DNA of 64,000 bases from Nocardioides sp. cx-173 (lineage in GTDB: Bacteria; Actinomycetota; Actinomycetes; Propionibacteriales; Nocardioidaceae), in NCBI RefSeq assembly GCF_021117365.1, contig NZ_CP088262.1, forward strand, positions 558,001 to 622,000, written 5' to 3'. The position numbers were made by a program, and so were the translations under genes. Positions within the stretch are counted from its first letter, which is position 1. Every line of letters starts with the position of its first letter. Under the pieces are notes generated by a model that saw nothing but the letters and a program-made list of their open reading frames with translations, was not told where the DNA came from and made no database searches. This document shows, piece by piece, positions 7,362-19,375 of this stretch.

Positions 7362-8990
7362 TCAGATCCAGCGGGCGAACCAGATCCGGTCCAGCCACTC
7401 CGATCGGGTGAGCAGCTCATGGGTGTAGATCGGCCAGAACCACGCGAAGTTCACGAGCACCAGCACGAAGAAGGAGCCGGCCAGGACGACGCCGACCGTG
7501 CGCCGTGTCGACGGCAGCCGCGACGGCCCGATCAGGCGGCCCATCGCCAGCGTCAGCGCCACCACGATGAACGGCAGCGTCGCGATGGCGTAGAAGAAGA
7601 AGATCGGGCGGTCGTCATATCGCAGCCACGGCAGCCAGGTGGACGCCGTGCCCACGATGGCGAAGCCGAAGCGCCAGTCGCGCGCGCCCAGCCACATCGC
7701 CCCGGCGTACAGCAGGGCCAGGATCCCGCCCCACCACAGCACCGGCGTCCCGAGCAGCAGGACCTGGCGCAGGCAGGTGCTGCCGGCCGGAGCCTCGCAG
7801 CCGCGGGTGCCGGGCTCGATCCCGGTGTCGGCGGCGACACCGACGGGCCGGTTGAGCAGCAGCCAGCCGGCCGGCTTGGAGCCGTAGTCGTGGTCGCTGC
7901 AGTTGAGGAAGTGGGTGTGGAAGGTGAACAGGTCCTGGTGGTAGCTCCACAGTGAGCGCAGCGACTGCACGACCTCGCCGGGCCCGGTCGCGTCGGGCTG
8001 GGAGGCCGTGGGCCACCGGTCGTCGTTGAGCGTCGGCTCGTCGTCGCAGGTCTCGCCCTCGGCGACGAAGCGGGTGTACTGCGTCGCCGACAGGTGCTCC
8101 TCGTACTCGTCGGCGTGGATGAGCCACCCGGTCCAGGTCCCGATGTAGACGACGAAGGCGACCACCACCAGCTGCGCGAACGCCGGGATCCCGTCGACGA
8201 CGGCCGAGCGCAGCACCGGCCAGCGGACCCCCGAGGCGCGACGGGCGCCCGCGCTCCAGAGCCAGACCAGGATCCCGAACGCCGCCAGCGGCACGGCGGC
8301 GGTCCACTTGGTGCCGACGGCCAGCCCGAAGCAGACCCCGCCGAGCACCAGCCACGGCCGGAGGAGCACCGCCCGCACGGGCCCCCACGACTCCGGGCCG
8401 ACCGGTCCGTCGAGGGCCGCGGCCATGCGGGCGCGGTACCAGTCGCGGTCGACCACCAGGCAGGTGACGGCGCAGAGCAGGAAGAAGGAGAGGAAGATGT
8501 CGAGCAGGGCCAGCCGGGACAGCACGAAGTGCAGCCCGTCGAAGCTGAGTAGCAGCCCCGCGACGCAGCCGAGCATCGTCGAGCCGGTCAGCCGGCGTAC
8601 GAGCCGGCACATCACGAGCACCATGAGGGCGCCGACGACCGCGGCGGAGACCCGCCAGCCGAACGGGTCCATCCCGAACGCCTGCTCGCCCAGCGCGATG
8701 ATCCACTTGCCGACCTCGGGGTGCACGACCATCGACGGGTCGTCGGTCCAGACCCCCGTCGTCTTGCCGTTCAGGATCAGCTTGTCGGCGTCCTCGACGT
8801 AGTCACGGACGTAGCCGTGGTTGAGCATCGACCAGGCGTCCTTGGCGTAGTACGTCTCGTCGAACTCGAACTGCTGCGGCGTGCCGAGGCGCCACAGCCG
8901 CAGGAAGAGGGCGAGGAGGGTGACGCCCAGCGCGGCGCCCCACGACACCAGCGGACCCTCGGGGTCGCGACGGCGGGCGAGGAGCGGCAC
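7362..8990 (-). CDS. Dolichyl-phosphate-mannose--protein mannosyltransferase (PMT, GT39)
   Basis: About 542 residues with many membrane segments. After the first helix comes QFEFDETYYAKDAWSMLNHG, the conserved loop with the acidic DE pair needed for catalysis in PMT enzymes. Further helices run to the C-terminus (FWPIYTHELLT). The family moves mannose from polyprenyl phosphate to Ser/Thr of proteins leaving through the Sec system. I chose GTG 8990 because TAGAGT lies 8 bases upstream; the alternative ATG at 9029 adds 13 atypical residues. It is divergent from rsmI with overlapping promoters. Confidence 0.9.
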   Translation of the reverse strand: MPLLARRRDPEGPLVSWGAALGVTLLALFLRLWRLGTPQQFEFDETYYAKDAWSMLNHGYVRDYVEDADKLILNGKTTGVWTDDPSMVVHPEVGKWIIALGEQAFGMDPFGWRVSAAVVGALMVLVMCRLVRRLTGSTMLGCVAGLLLSFDGLHFVLSRLALLDIFLSFFLLCAVTCLVVDRDWYRARMAAALDGPVGPESWGPVRAVLLRPWLVLGGVCFGLAVGTKWTAAVPLAAFGILVWLWSAGARRASGVRWPVLRSAVVDGIPAFAQLVVVAFVVYIGTWTGWLIHADEYEEHLSATQYTRFVAEGETCDDEPTLNDDRWPTASQPDATGPGEVVQSLRSLWSYHQDLFTFHTHFLNCSDHDYGSKPAGWLLLNRPVGVAADTGIEPGTRGCEAPAGSTCLRQVLLLGTPVLWWGGILALLYAGAMWLGARDWRFGFAIVGTASTWLPWLRYDDRPIFFFYAIATLPFIVVALTLAMGRLIGPSRLPSTRRTVGVVLAGSFFVLVLVNFAWFWPIYTHELLTRSEWLDRIWFARWI

Positions 8991-8998
8991 GGGGCAGG

Positions 8999-9032
8999 AC
9001 TCTACGTGCCGTGTGCACCCCACTGACATGAT
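8999..9032. promoter_or_regulatory. Overlapping divergent promoters of PMT and rsmI
   Basis: Minus-strand TAGAGT (9004-8999) is 8 bases from the PMT GTG. Plus-strand CATGAT (9027-9032) is 6 bases from the rsmI GTG. Only 48 bases separate the start codons, so the two promoters must share DNA. Confidence 0.4.
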
Positions 9033-9038
9033 CGGCTC

Positions 9039-9902
9039 GTGACGAGCGACGAGCGTGGACCCGGGGGCCGGGCCGGTGTGCTCGTCCTCGCCGCGACCCC
9101 GATCGGGCGGGTCGCCGACGCCCCGCCCCGCCTTGCCGACGAGCTCGCCACCGCCGACGTCGTGGCGGCCGAGGACACCCGCCGCCTCAAGCGCCTGACC
9201 GGCGAGCTGGGGGTCAGCGTCACCGGGCGAGTCGTCTCCTACTTCGAGGGCAACGAGTCCGCGCGCACGCCGGTCCTGCTGGAGTCCCTGCTCGCCGGCG
9301 ACCGGGTCCTGCTGGTCACCGACGCCGGCATGCCCAGCGTCTCGGACCCGGGCTACCGCCTGGTCGCGGCCGCGGTCGAGGCCGGGGTCCCCGTGACCGC
9401 GGTCCCGGGGCCGTCCGCGGTGCTGACCGCCCTGGCGGTGTCCGGCCTGCCGGTCGACCGGTTCTGCTTCGAGGGCTTCCTGCCGCGCAAGGCCGGCGAG
9501 CGCGCCCGCCGCCTCGCGGCACTCGCCGAGGAGGAGCGGACCATGGTGTTCTTCGAGGCGCCGCACCGCACCGAGGCCGCGCTGCGCGCCATGGCCGAGG
9601 CCTGGGGCGAGGACCGGCCCGCGGCCGTCTGCCGGGAGCTGACCAAGACCCACGAGGAGGTACGCCGGGGGCCGCTCGGCGGGCTCGTGGCCTGGGCCGC
9701 CGAGGGCGTGCGCGGCGAGGTGACGCTGGTGGTGCAGGGCGCCGACGGCGGCCCGACCGTCCCCGCCGACGAGGCCAGCCTGCGCGACGCCGTACGCGAG
9801 AGGGAGGATCGAGGGATGAGCCGCAAGGACGCGATCGTCGAGGTGGCCCGGCTGGCCGGGGTGCCCAAGCGCGAGGTCTACAACCTGGTGCACGGCGCAT
9901 GA
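9039..9902 (+). CDS. rsmI: 16S rRNA (cytidine(1402)-2'-O)-methyltransferase
   Basis: 287 residues of the tetrapyrrole methylase-like fold. Visible are [33 protein letters not shown], the SAM-site strand [20 protein letters not shown] and [19 protein letters not shown]. RsmI adds a 2'-O-methyl group to C1402 of 16S rRNA in the decoding centre. It is the first gene of a coupled run: its stop overlaps the hydrolase start (ATGA). It starts with GTG close to a CATGAT box, so the transcript may be leaderless. Confidence 0.97.
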   Translation: MTSDERGPGGRAGVLVLAATPIGRVADAPPRLADELATADVVAAEDTRRLKRLTGELGVSVTGRVVSYFEGNESARTPVLLESLLAGDRVLLVTDAGMPSVSDPGYRLVAAAVEAGVPVTAVPGPSAVLTALAVSGLPVDRFCFEGFLPRKAGERARRLAALAEEERTMVFFEAPHRTEAALRAMAEAWGEDRPAAVCRELTKTHEEVRRGPLGGLVAWAAEGVRGEVTLVVQGADGGPTVPADEASLRDAVREREDRGMSRKDAIVEVARLAGVPKREVYNLVHGA

Positions 9903-10738
9903 GCCGCCGCATCCGCACGCTGTCGCGCGAGGGCCTGACCTTCGACGTGCTCGACGACGGCCCCCTCGACGGCGACGTCGTGGTCCTGCTGCACGGCTTC
10001 CCCGAGCGCGCCACGTCGTGGCGGCACGTCGCGCCGCTGCTGCACGCGGCCGGGCTGCGCACGCTCGCGCTCGACCAGCGCGGCTACTCCGAGGGGGCCC
10101 GGCCGCGCGGGCGGCGCGCCTACCGGCTGAGCGAGCTGGTCGACGACGTGGCGGCACTCGTCGAGCGGGTCGGCGGCGCGGTGCACGTCGTCGGCCACGA
10201 CTGGGGCGCCGCCGTCGCCTGGGGCCTGGCCGCGCGCCGCCCGGTGCTGGTGCGCACCCTGACCGCGGTCTCGGTGCCGCACCCCGCGGCGTTCCAGAAG
10301 GCCATGCTGACCTCGCCCCAGCCGCTGCGCTCCTGGTACACGCTGCTGTTCCAGGCGCCCTACCTGGTGGAGCTCTCCGCGCGCGTGCGCGGCGGCCCCT
10401 TCGATCGGGCCCTCGCGCGCGCCGGCATGACCCGCGAGGAGGTCCTGCGCTGTCGCCGCGAGGTCGTCGACACCGGCGCCCTGAGCGGCGGGCTGGCCTG
10501 GTACCGCGCCCTTCCCTTCGTCGACAGCGCCCTGGCCACCGCCCGCACCACGGTGCCGACGACGTTCGTGTGGAGCGACGGCGACAGCGCGATCGACCGG
10601 CGCGGCGCAGAGCTCACGGCGGCGTACGTCGATGCGCCGTACGCCTTCGTGGAGATGCCCGGCGTCACCCACTGGATCCCGACCCAGGCGCCGGAGCGGC
10701 TGGCGAGCACCGTGCTCGACCGGGTCTGGTCGGTATGA
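9899..10738 (+). CDS. Alpha/beta hydrolase, epoxide hydrolase-like
   Basis: 279 residues. [12 protein letters not shown] is the oxyanion HGxP motif typical of epoxide hydrolases. [10 protein letters not shown] is the nucleophile elbow with Asp, which separates epoxide hydrolases and dehalogenases from serine esterases. [13 protein letters not shown] carries the acid and GVTHWIP the catalytic His. A cap domain lies between about 135 and 210. The natural substrate is unknown. It overlaps both rsmI and tatD by four bases, so it is made together with housekeeping RNA and DNA enzymes. Confidence 0.88.
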   Translation: MSRRIRTLSREGLTFDVLDDGPLDGDVVVLLHGFPERATSWRHVAPLLHAAGLRTLALDQRGYSEGARPRGRRAYRLSELVDDVAALVERVGGAVHVVGHDWGAAVAWGLAARRPVLVRTLTAVSVPHPAAFQKAMLTSPQPLRSWYTLLFQAPYLVELSARVRGGPFDRALARAGMTREEVLRCRREVVDTGALSGGLAWYRALPFVDSALATARTTVPTTFVWSDGDSAIDRRGAELTAAYVDAPYAFVEMPGVTHWIPTQAPERLASTVLDRVWSV

Positions 10739-11580
10739 GCGCGCGCCGCGAGGGCGACCCGCCGCCCGCCCCCGAGCCGCTGCCGCACCCGGTGGTCGAC
10801 AACCACTGTCACCTGGACATCGCCGGTGCGGACCTGGCGTCCGCGGCCGGCGCGATCCGGGCCGCGGCCGCCGTGGGAGTGCCGCGCATCGTGCAGATCG
10901 GCTGCGACCTGCCCGGCGCCCGGTGGGCCGTCGCGGCCGCCGCCGAGCACGACGCGCTGGTCGCCGGGGTCGCGCTGCACCCCAACGAGGCGCCGCGGCT
11001 GGCCGCTGCGGGCGCGCTCGAGGAGGCGCTAGACGAGATCGAGGTCCTGGCGCAGGCCCACGACAAGGTACGGGCGGTGGGCGAGACCGGGCTCGACCAC
11101 TTCCGCACCGGCGAGGAGGGCCGCGCGGCGCAGGTGGCGTCGTTCCGCCGCCACATCGACCTGGCCAAGCGGCTCGACAAGACGCTGGTGATCCACGACC
11201 GCGACGCCCACGACGAGGTGCTCGCCGTCCTGGACGAGGAGGGCGCCCCCGAGCGCTGGGTGATGCACTGCTTCTCCGGCGACGCCGACTTCGCCCGTCG
11301 CTGTCTCGACCGGGGGGCCCACCTGTCCTTTGCGGGGACGGTCACCTTCAAGAACGCGCAGCCGCTGCGCGACGCGCTCGTCGTCGTGCCGGCCGACCGG
11401 CTGCTGGTCGAGACCGACGCGCCGTTCCTCACGCCCACGCCGTACCGGGGCCGGCCCAACGCCTCCTACCTGGTCCCGTTGACCATGCGGCTCATGGCGC
11501 AGGTGCGCGGCGACGACCTGGCCGAGCTGTGCGCCGCGGTCGACGCCAACACCGAGCGCGCCTTCGGCGGCAGCTGGTGA
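10735..11580 (+). CDS. tatD: TatD family metal-dependent DNase
   Basis: 281 residues of the amidohydrolase TIM barrel. Metal ligands are visible in order: DNHCHLD, GETGLDHF, VIHDRDAHDE, MHCFSG and ETDAPFLTP. TatD enzymes are 3'-5' exonucleases for single-stranded DNA and also process damaged ends. The start overlaps the hydrolase stop (ATGA). In many actinobacteria tatD comes just before rpfB and rsmA, as here. Confidence 0.95.
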   Translation: MSARREGDPPPAPEPLPHPVVDNHCHLDIAGADLASAAGAIRAAAAVGVPRIVQIGCDLPGARWAVAAAAEHDALVAGVALHPNEAPRLAAAGALEEALDEIEVLAQAHDKVRAVGETGLDHFRTGEEGRAAQVASFRRHIDLAKRLDKTLVIHDRDAHDEVLAVLDEEGAPERWVMHCFSGDADFARRCLDRGAHLSFAGTVTFKNAQPLRDALVVVPADRLLVETDAPFLTPTPYRGRPNASYLVPLTMRLMAQVRGDDLAELCAAVDANTERAFGGSW

Positions 11581-12935
<1,355 letters not shown>

Positions 12936-12952
12936 GCCCGACACCCGGCCAC

Positions 12953-12958
12953 TACCGT
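12953..12958 (+). promoter_or_regulatory. TACCGT -10 box, leaderless start of rsmA
   Basis: TACCGT lies 7 bases before ATG 12966. It supports that start over the in-frame GTG at 12957, which would fall inside the box. Confidence 0.45.
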
Positions 12959-12965
12959 GGCGGTC

Positions 12966-13829
12966 ATGTCTGACACCTCCGCCGGTCCGAGGCTTCTCGG
13001 GCCGGCGGAGGTGCGTCAGCTCGCGGACCGCCTCGACCTGCGCCCCACCAAGCAGCGCGGCCAGAACTTCGTGATCGACCCCAACACCGTGCGCCGCATC
13101 GTGCGCGAGTCGGGGGTGGGACCCGACGACGTGGTCGTCGAGGTCGGCCCCGGCCTGGGGTCGCTGACCCTGGCCCTGCTCGGCGTCGCCCGCCGCGTGG
13201 TCGCGATCGAGGTCGACGAGCTGCTCGCCGGCCTGCTGCCCGAGACGATCGCGACGTACGCGCCCGCCCAGGCCGACCGCTTCGAGGTCGTGCTCGCCGA
13301 CGCCATGCGCATCACCGAGCTCCCCGGGCCGGCGCCCACCGCCCTGGTCGCCAACCTGCCCTACAACGTCTCGGTGCCGGTGCTGCTGCACCTCCTGCAG
13401 CTGCTGCCGTCGCTGGAGCGCGGACTGGTGATGGTGCAGTCGGAGGTCGCCGACCGGCTCGCCGCACCGCCGGGCTCGAAGGTGTACGGCGTCCCGTCGG
13501 TCAAGGCCGCCTGGTACGCCGATGTCCGCAGGGCCGGCGCCATCGGGCGCAACGTGTTCTGGCCGGCGCCCAACGTCGACTCGGGGCTGGTCGCCTGGAC
13601 CCGCCGTGAGCCGCCCACGACCACGGCCACCCGCGAGCAGGTGTTCGCAGTGGTCGACGTGGCGTTCGCGCACCGCCGCAAGGTGCTGCGCGGCGCCCTG
13701 CGCCAGCTGGTCGGGTCGGCCGAGGACGCCGCCGCCGCGCTGGAGCGGGCCGGCGTGGACCCGATGGCGCGCGGTGAGTCCCTGTCGGTCGAGCAGTTCG
13801 CCCGGATCGCGGAGGTCCTGCCCCGATGA
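12966..13829 (+). CDS. rsmA: 16S rRNA (adenine(1518)-N(6)/adenine(1519)-N(6))-dimethyltransferase
   Basis: 287 residues. [20 protein letters not shown] is the conserved N-terminal signature. [16 protein letters not shown] is the SAM site, VEVDE-like AIEVDELL follows, and [13 protein letters not shown] is the NLPY catalytic motif. RsmA (KsgA) dimethylates two adjacent adenosines in helix 45 of 16S rRNA during late 30S assembly. Its stop overlaps the ispE start (ATGA), a pairing common in Gram-positive genomes. Confidence 0.97.
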   Translation: MSDTSAGPRLLGPAEVRQLADRLDLRPTKQRGQNFVIDPNTVRRIVRESGVGPDDVVVEVGPGLGSLTLALLGVARRVVAIEVDELLAGLLPETIATYAPAQADRFEVVLADAMRITELPGPAPTALVANLPYNVSVPVLLHLLQLLPSLERGLVMVQSEVADRLAAPPGSKVYGVPSVKAAWYADVRRAGAIGRNVFWPAPNVDSGLVAWTRREPPTTTATREQVFAVVDVAFAHRRKVLRGALRQLVGSAEDAAAALERAGVDPMARGESLSVEQFARIAEVLPR

Positions 13830-14732
13830 ACGTCACCGTCCGCGCCGCGGCCAAGATCAACCTGCACCTCGGGGTGGGTGCCCCCCGCGGCGACGGCTTC
13901 CACCCGCTCACGAGCGTCTACCAGGCCATCGGTCTGTGCGACGACGTCACCGCCAGCGACGACGAGCCGGGCTGGGACCTGCGCCTGCAGGTGTCGGACT
14001 GGATCGACGCGGGCGCCGTACCGGTCGACAGCGGCAACATCGTCACTCGAGCGGCATGCCTGCTCGCGCGTCACCACGGCATCGCCTCCGACGGGCACCT
14101 GCTCATCGAGAAGGCGATCCCCGTCGCGGGCGGCCTGGCCGGCGGCTCGGCCGACGCCGCCGCGGCCCTGGTCGCGCTGGACCGCCTGTGGGACGCGCAG
14201 ACCAGCGACGAGGACCTGCTCGCGATCGCCGCCGAGCTGGGCAGCGACGTCCCGTTCGCGCTGCTGGGCGGCACCGCCCTCGGCACCGGGCGCGGCGAGC
14301 TCGTCACCCCGCTCGCGGACGCCGGCACCTGGTGGTGGGTGCTCGTGCCCAGCCTGGAGGGGATGTCGACGCCCGAGGTCTACCGCCACTTCGACAAGCT
14401 CTTCCACGACGCCTCGCCCACGCCGCCTCCCGCCGACGAGCTCATCGCCGCGGTGGCCTCGGGCGAGCCGCACCGGCTGGCCCGGCTGCTGCGCAACGAC
14501 CTCCAGGCGGCCGCGATCGACCTGCGCCCCGACCTCGGGGTGCTGCTCGACCAGGGCGAGGAGGAGGGCGCGCTGCGCGGCATCGTCAGCGGCTCGGGGC
14601 CGACCTGCGTGTTCCTATGCGAGTCCGCCGACCACGCGCGTGACCTCGCGGGGGCGCTGATGCGGCGCGGACACGGCATCGTGCTCGTGGCCAACGGGGC
14701 CGTCGCCGGAGCCCATATCGTCGGAGGAAACC

Positions 14733-14740
<8 letters not shown>
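13826..14740 (+). CDS. ispE: 4-(cytidine 5'-diphospho)-2-C-methyl-D-erythritol kinase
   Basis: 304 residues of the GHMP kinase fold. [12 protein letters not shown] carries the substrate Lys, [18 protein letters not shown] is the ATP-binding glycine loop, and [19 protein letters not shown] and ISGSGPT-like [11 protein letters not shown] complete the family motifs. IspE phosphorylates CDP-methylerythritol in the MEP route to isoprenoids. It is coupled to rsmA at the start, and its last 8 bases overlap the ABC-F gene, which carries its own GGAGGA. Confidence 0.97.
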
Positions 14741-16502
<1,762 letters not shown>

Positions 16503-16517
16503 GCGCCGACGGGTCGA

Positions 16518-17003
16518 TCAGGAGTACGGCGCGAGGAGGGTGCGCAGGAGGGCGGCGAGCCGCTGCTGCTGGGTGGGAGCCAGGTCGGCGAGGAGCGCGC
16601 GCTCGGCCTCCAGCAGCGCCTCGAAGGCCGCGTCGACGGCGGTCTTGCCCTCGGCGGTGAGACGCACGATCACCCCGCGGCGGTCCTCGGGATCGGGGTA
16701 GCGCTCGACGAAGCCGCGCGCGGCCAGCCGGTCGACCCGGTTGGTCATGGTCCCGCTGGTCACCAGGGTCTCGCGCAGGAGCCGCCCCGGCGACAGCTCG
16801 TACGGCGTGCCGGCGCGGCGCAGGGCCGCGAGCACGTCGAACTCCCACGACTCGATCCCGTGGGCGGTGAAGGCGGCCCGGCGGGCGAGGTCCAGATGGC
16901 GGGCGAGCCTGCTGATCCGGCTGAAGACGGCGACGGGCTCCAGATCGAGGTCGCCGCGCTCGCGCGCCCACGCCTCGACCAGGTCGTCCACCTCGTCCCG
17001 CAT
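16518..17003 (-). CDS. MarR family transcriptional regulator
   Basis: 161 residues. The winged helix core includes SWEFDVLAALRRAGTPYELSP, LLRETLVTSGTMTNRVDRL and the wing GFVERYPDPEDRRGVIVRLT. The start is ATG 17003, six bases after TACGCT, so the mRNA is probably leaderless. The gene is divergent from tam, with a perfect palindrome between them (17030-17045). The simplest reading is that the regulator represses itself and tam until a small aromatic or oxidising ligand binds. Confidence 0.9.
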   Translation of the reverse strand: MRDEVDDLVEAWARERGDLDLEPVAVFSRISRLARHLDLARRAAFTAHGIESWEFDVLAALRRAGTPYELSPGRLLRETLVTSGTMTNRVDRLAARGFVERYPDPEDRRGVIVRLTAEGKTAVDAAFEALLEAERALLADLAPTQQQRLAALLRTLLAPYS

Positions 17004-17029
17004 GGGAGCAGCGTAGCGGAGCATCGAGA

Positions 17030-17045
17030 ATCTTGACATCAAGAT
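17030..17045. promoter_or_regulatory. Perfect 7-2-7 palindrome, likely MarR operator
   Basis: ATCTTGA-CA-TCAAGAT lies centred between the divergent MarR and tam starts. It contains a plus-strand TTGACA that would serve as the -35 of tam, so a bound repressor would cover the promoter. Confidence 0.6.
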
Positions 17046-17067
17046 AGATGCGGCGCACGATGGGGCC

Positions 17068-17838
17068 ATGCCGCACACCTGGGACCCCGAGCACTACCTC
17101 GCCTACGCCGACGAGCGCGGCCGGCCGTTCGTGGACCTGCTCGCCCGGGTCGGCGCGGACCGCCCGGGCCGGGTGGTCGACCTCGGCTGCGGCCCGGGCA
17201 ACCTCACCGCGCTGCTGGCCCAGCGCTGGCCGGAGGCCGACGTGGCGGGCGTCGACTCCAGCGAGGAGATGGTGCGCGCCGCCCGCGAGGCGCAGCCGGA
17301 CCGGCGGTTCGAGGTCGCCGACCTCCGCACCTGGCGGCCGCCGGAGGGCGGGGTCGACGTCCTGCTCAGCAACGCCACCCTCCAGTGGGTGCCGGGCCAC
17401 CTCGAGCTCCTGCCGACCCTGGCCGACGCGGTCCGCCCCGGCGGCTGGCTGGCCTTCCAGGTGCCTGGCAACTTCGGCGAGCCCAGCCACACCCTGCGCG
17501 CCGCGCTCGCCGCCGAGCCGCCGTACGCCGCCCACGTCCAGGGCATCGCCGAGCCCGCCAGCCACGACCCGGACGTCTACCTCGAGGCCCTGGCCGGGCT
17601 GGGGTGGGAGGTGGACGCCTGGGAGACGACGTACCTGCACGTGCTCGCCGGCGAGGACCCGGTATTCGCCTGGGTCTCGGGCACCGGCGCCCGCCCGACG
17701 CTGCAGGCGCTGCCCGACGACCTGCGGCCGGAGTTCGAGGCGGAGTTCAAGCGCCGCCTGCGTGAGGCCTATCCGGACCGGGACGGTCGCGTCGTCCTGC
17801 CGTTCCGCCGGATCTTCGTCGTGGCGAGGCGGCCATGA
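17068..17838 (+). CDS. tam: Trans-aconitate 2-methyltransferase-like enzyme
   Basis: 256 residues. It starts MPHTWDPEHYLAYADERGRP, the signature N-terminus of trans-aconitate methyltransferase. The SAM motif is VVDLGCGPGNLTALLAQRWP, followed by VAGVDSSEEMV and LLSNATLQWVPGH. The enzyme methyl-esterifies trans-aconitate, an inhibitor of aconitase. The start sits about 22 bases past the MarR operator. The stop overlaps the VOC gene (ATGA), so both are likely under that regulator. Confidence 0.88.
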   Translation: MPHTWDPEHYLAYADERGRPFVDLLARVGADRPGRVVDLGCGPGNLTALLAQRWPEADVAGVDSSEEMVRAAREAQPDRRFEVADLRTWRPPEGGVDVLLSNATLQWVPGHLELLPTLADAVRPGGWLAFQVPGNFGEPSHTLRAALAAEPPYAAHVQGIAEPASHDPDVYLEALAGLGWEVDAWETTYLHVLAGEDPVFAWVSGTGARPTLQALPDDLRPEFEAEFKRRLREAYPDRDGRVVLPFRRIFVVARRP

Positions 17839-18239
17839 GGCTGCACCACGTCCAAGTCGCCTGCCCGCGCGGCGGGGAGGACGTCGCCCGCGCCTTCTAC
17901 GCCGGCGCCCTCGGCCTGCACGAGGTCGACAAGCCCGAGGACCTGCGCGCTCGGGGCGGTGCGTGGTTCCGCGCGTACGACGAGGACGGTGGCGTCACCG
18001 CCGAGATCCACGTCGGTGTCGAGGACCCGTTCCTCCCCGCACGCAAGGCCCACCCCGCCCTCCTCCTCGGCAGCGCCGCGGAGCTCGACGCCGTACGCCG
18101 CCGACTCGAGAACGCCGGCTACGAGGTCGACCTCAGCCAGCGCGACACCTTCCCCGGCCACGATCGGGTCCATACCTTCGACGGTCATGGCAACCGGGTG
18201 GAGCTGCTGGTTGCTGCGCCCGCGAGATTCACCGGGTAG
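17835..18239 (+). CDS. VOC family (glyoxalase/bleomycin resistance-fold) protein
   Basis: 134 residues with paired beta-alpha-beta-beta-beta units: LHHVQVACPRGGEDVARAFY, GLHEVDKPEDLRARG, then FDGHGNRVELL, where a metal-ligand Glu is usual. VOC proteins include glyoxalases, dioxygenases and drug-binding proteins; sequence alone does not give the substrate. It is coupled to tam by an ATGA overlap and ends just before a hairpin repeat. Confidence 0.82.
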   Translation: MRLHHVQVACPRGGEDVARAFYAGALGLHEVDKPEDLRARGGAWFRAYDEDGGVTAEIHVGVEDPFLPARKAHPALLLGSAAELDAVRRRLENAGYEVDLSQRDTFPGHDRVHTFDGHGNRVELLVAAPARFTG

Positions 18240-18240
18240 C

Positions 18241-18314
18241 CGGTGAAACTCGTGCTCCTGTCACGCAGTTGCATGACACAAGTACGAGTTTCACCGCCTC
18301 AGCGGTGAAACTCG
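18241..18314. repeat. Hairpin repeat with third motif copy (probable bidirectional terminator)
   Basis: A 13-base inverted repeat, cggtgaaactcgt (18241-18253) with its complement at 18284-18296, encloses a smaller tgtca/tgaca pair. A third copy of cggtgaaactcg follows at 18303-18314. It lies exactly between two convergent genes, where a terminator is needed, but has no T tract. Confidence 0.55.
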
Positions 18315-18334
18315 CGCTTTCGCACACCGCCCGA

Positions 18335-19375
18335 TCACACCAGCGCCAACGTGCCGAGGTCGCGGATGGCCGCGCAGGAGCGGGCCACCATGGTGGCGAA
18401 CATCCGGTCGCCACGCGGGCTGCGGGTGCCGTAGGCGCATCCGAACGTCGCCACCAGCGGACCCTGCACCATCGCGAAGCGGTAGTCGTCCCAGCACTGC
18501 TCGAGGCTGTGCCCGCCGACGCCGTACGACGTGAGGGCGCGGTGGTAGGCCGCCACCAGGCCGCGCTCGTGGAGGCGCCGGACCTTCGGCGACAGCGAGG
18601 TTCCCACGACATAGGCGAGGTCGCGGGCGGGCAGGCCGAGCGAGAGGGTCTGCCAGTCCAGGGCGACCGAGCCGCGGGCGCCGTCGGGGTGGAACATCAG
18701 GTTGTCGAGGCGGTAGTCGCCGTGCACCAACGCGAAGCGCTCGCTGCGGGCGTAGCTCCACGGCCCGACGACCTCGGCGACCGCGCGCAGCGTGGCGACG
18801 TCCTCGGCCGAGAGCAGGTCGCCGAGCCCGTCGACGAACAGCTCGGTGGTCGACGGGGCGAGCTCGGCCAGCAGGTCGATCTGGTCCGCCGGTGTCAGCG
18901 CGAGATGGTCGAAGTCCTCGAGCGTGGGATCGCACCAGCGCGGCCCGTGCAGGCCGGCGAGGTTGACCACCGCGTCGTGCGCCTGCTCGACGGTGCAGCC
19001 GGCCACCTGGTCGCCCTGCCGCATCGGCGCCAGGTCCTCCAGCACCAGCACGAAGTCCCCGGAGTCGGGGGTCACCGCCGCGTAGTGGCACGCCGGCACG
19101 CGCACGGCCACGGTCGGCGCGATGTCGGCGTAGAAGACCAGCTCGCCGCGGTAGGCGCCCGCCAGCAGGTCGCGCGAGGCCGGGTCCGAGGCCGGCAGCT
19201 TGACCAGCACGGACGCCGGGACGCCGCCGTCGCCGGTGAGCGTGAGCCGGAAGCAGGTGCCGATCTGACCGGTCCCGACCGCGGAGGCGACCGCGTCGTC
19301 GACCCGGCCGCCGAGCGCCTCGGAGAGCCAGTCGGGGGTCAGTGCCGCGGCCTCGGTGACGACGCCGGCGCTCAT
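18335..19375 (-). CDS. Aminoglycoside phosphotransferase-family kinase-like protein
   Basis: 346 residues of the APH/EcKinase-type fold. ASVLVKLPASDP holds the ATP-site Lys, FVLVLEDLAP is the hinge, LVHGDYRLDNLMF is the catalytic HGDxxxxN loop and VALDWQTLSLGLPARDLAYV has the metal Asp. Actinobacterial relatives phosphorylate unknown small molecules and are often next to lipid or sterol enzymes, so drug resistance should not be assumed. The ATG overlaps the stop of the LLM oxidoreductase gene (ATGA), so the two form an operon. Confidence 0.85.
   Translation of the reverse strand: MSAGVVTEAAALTPDWLSEALGGRVDDAVASAVGTGQIGTCFRLTLTGDGGVPASVLVKLPASDPASRDLLAGAYRGELVFYADIAPTVAVRVPACHYAAVTPDSGDFVLVLEDLAPMRQGDQVAGCTVEQAHDAVVNLAGLHGPRWCDPTLEDFDHLALTPADQIDLLAELAPSTTELFVDGLGDLLSAEDVATLRAVAEVVGPWSYARSERFALVHGDYRLDNLMFHPDGARGSVALDWQTLSLGLPARDLAYVVGTSLSPKVRRLHERGLVAAYHRALTSYGVGGHSLEQCWDDYRFAMVQGPLVATFGCAYGTRSPRGDRMFATMVARSCAAIRDLGTLALV

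Noticed and set aside
5943..7955. A 670-codon plus-strand frame across hemerythrin, SRPBCC and PPOX genes
   Set aside because: It overlaps three coherent minus-strand genes with known folds and shows no domain of its own.
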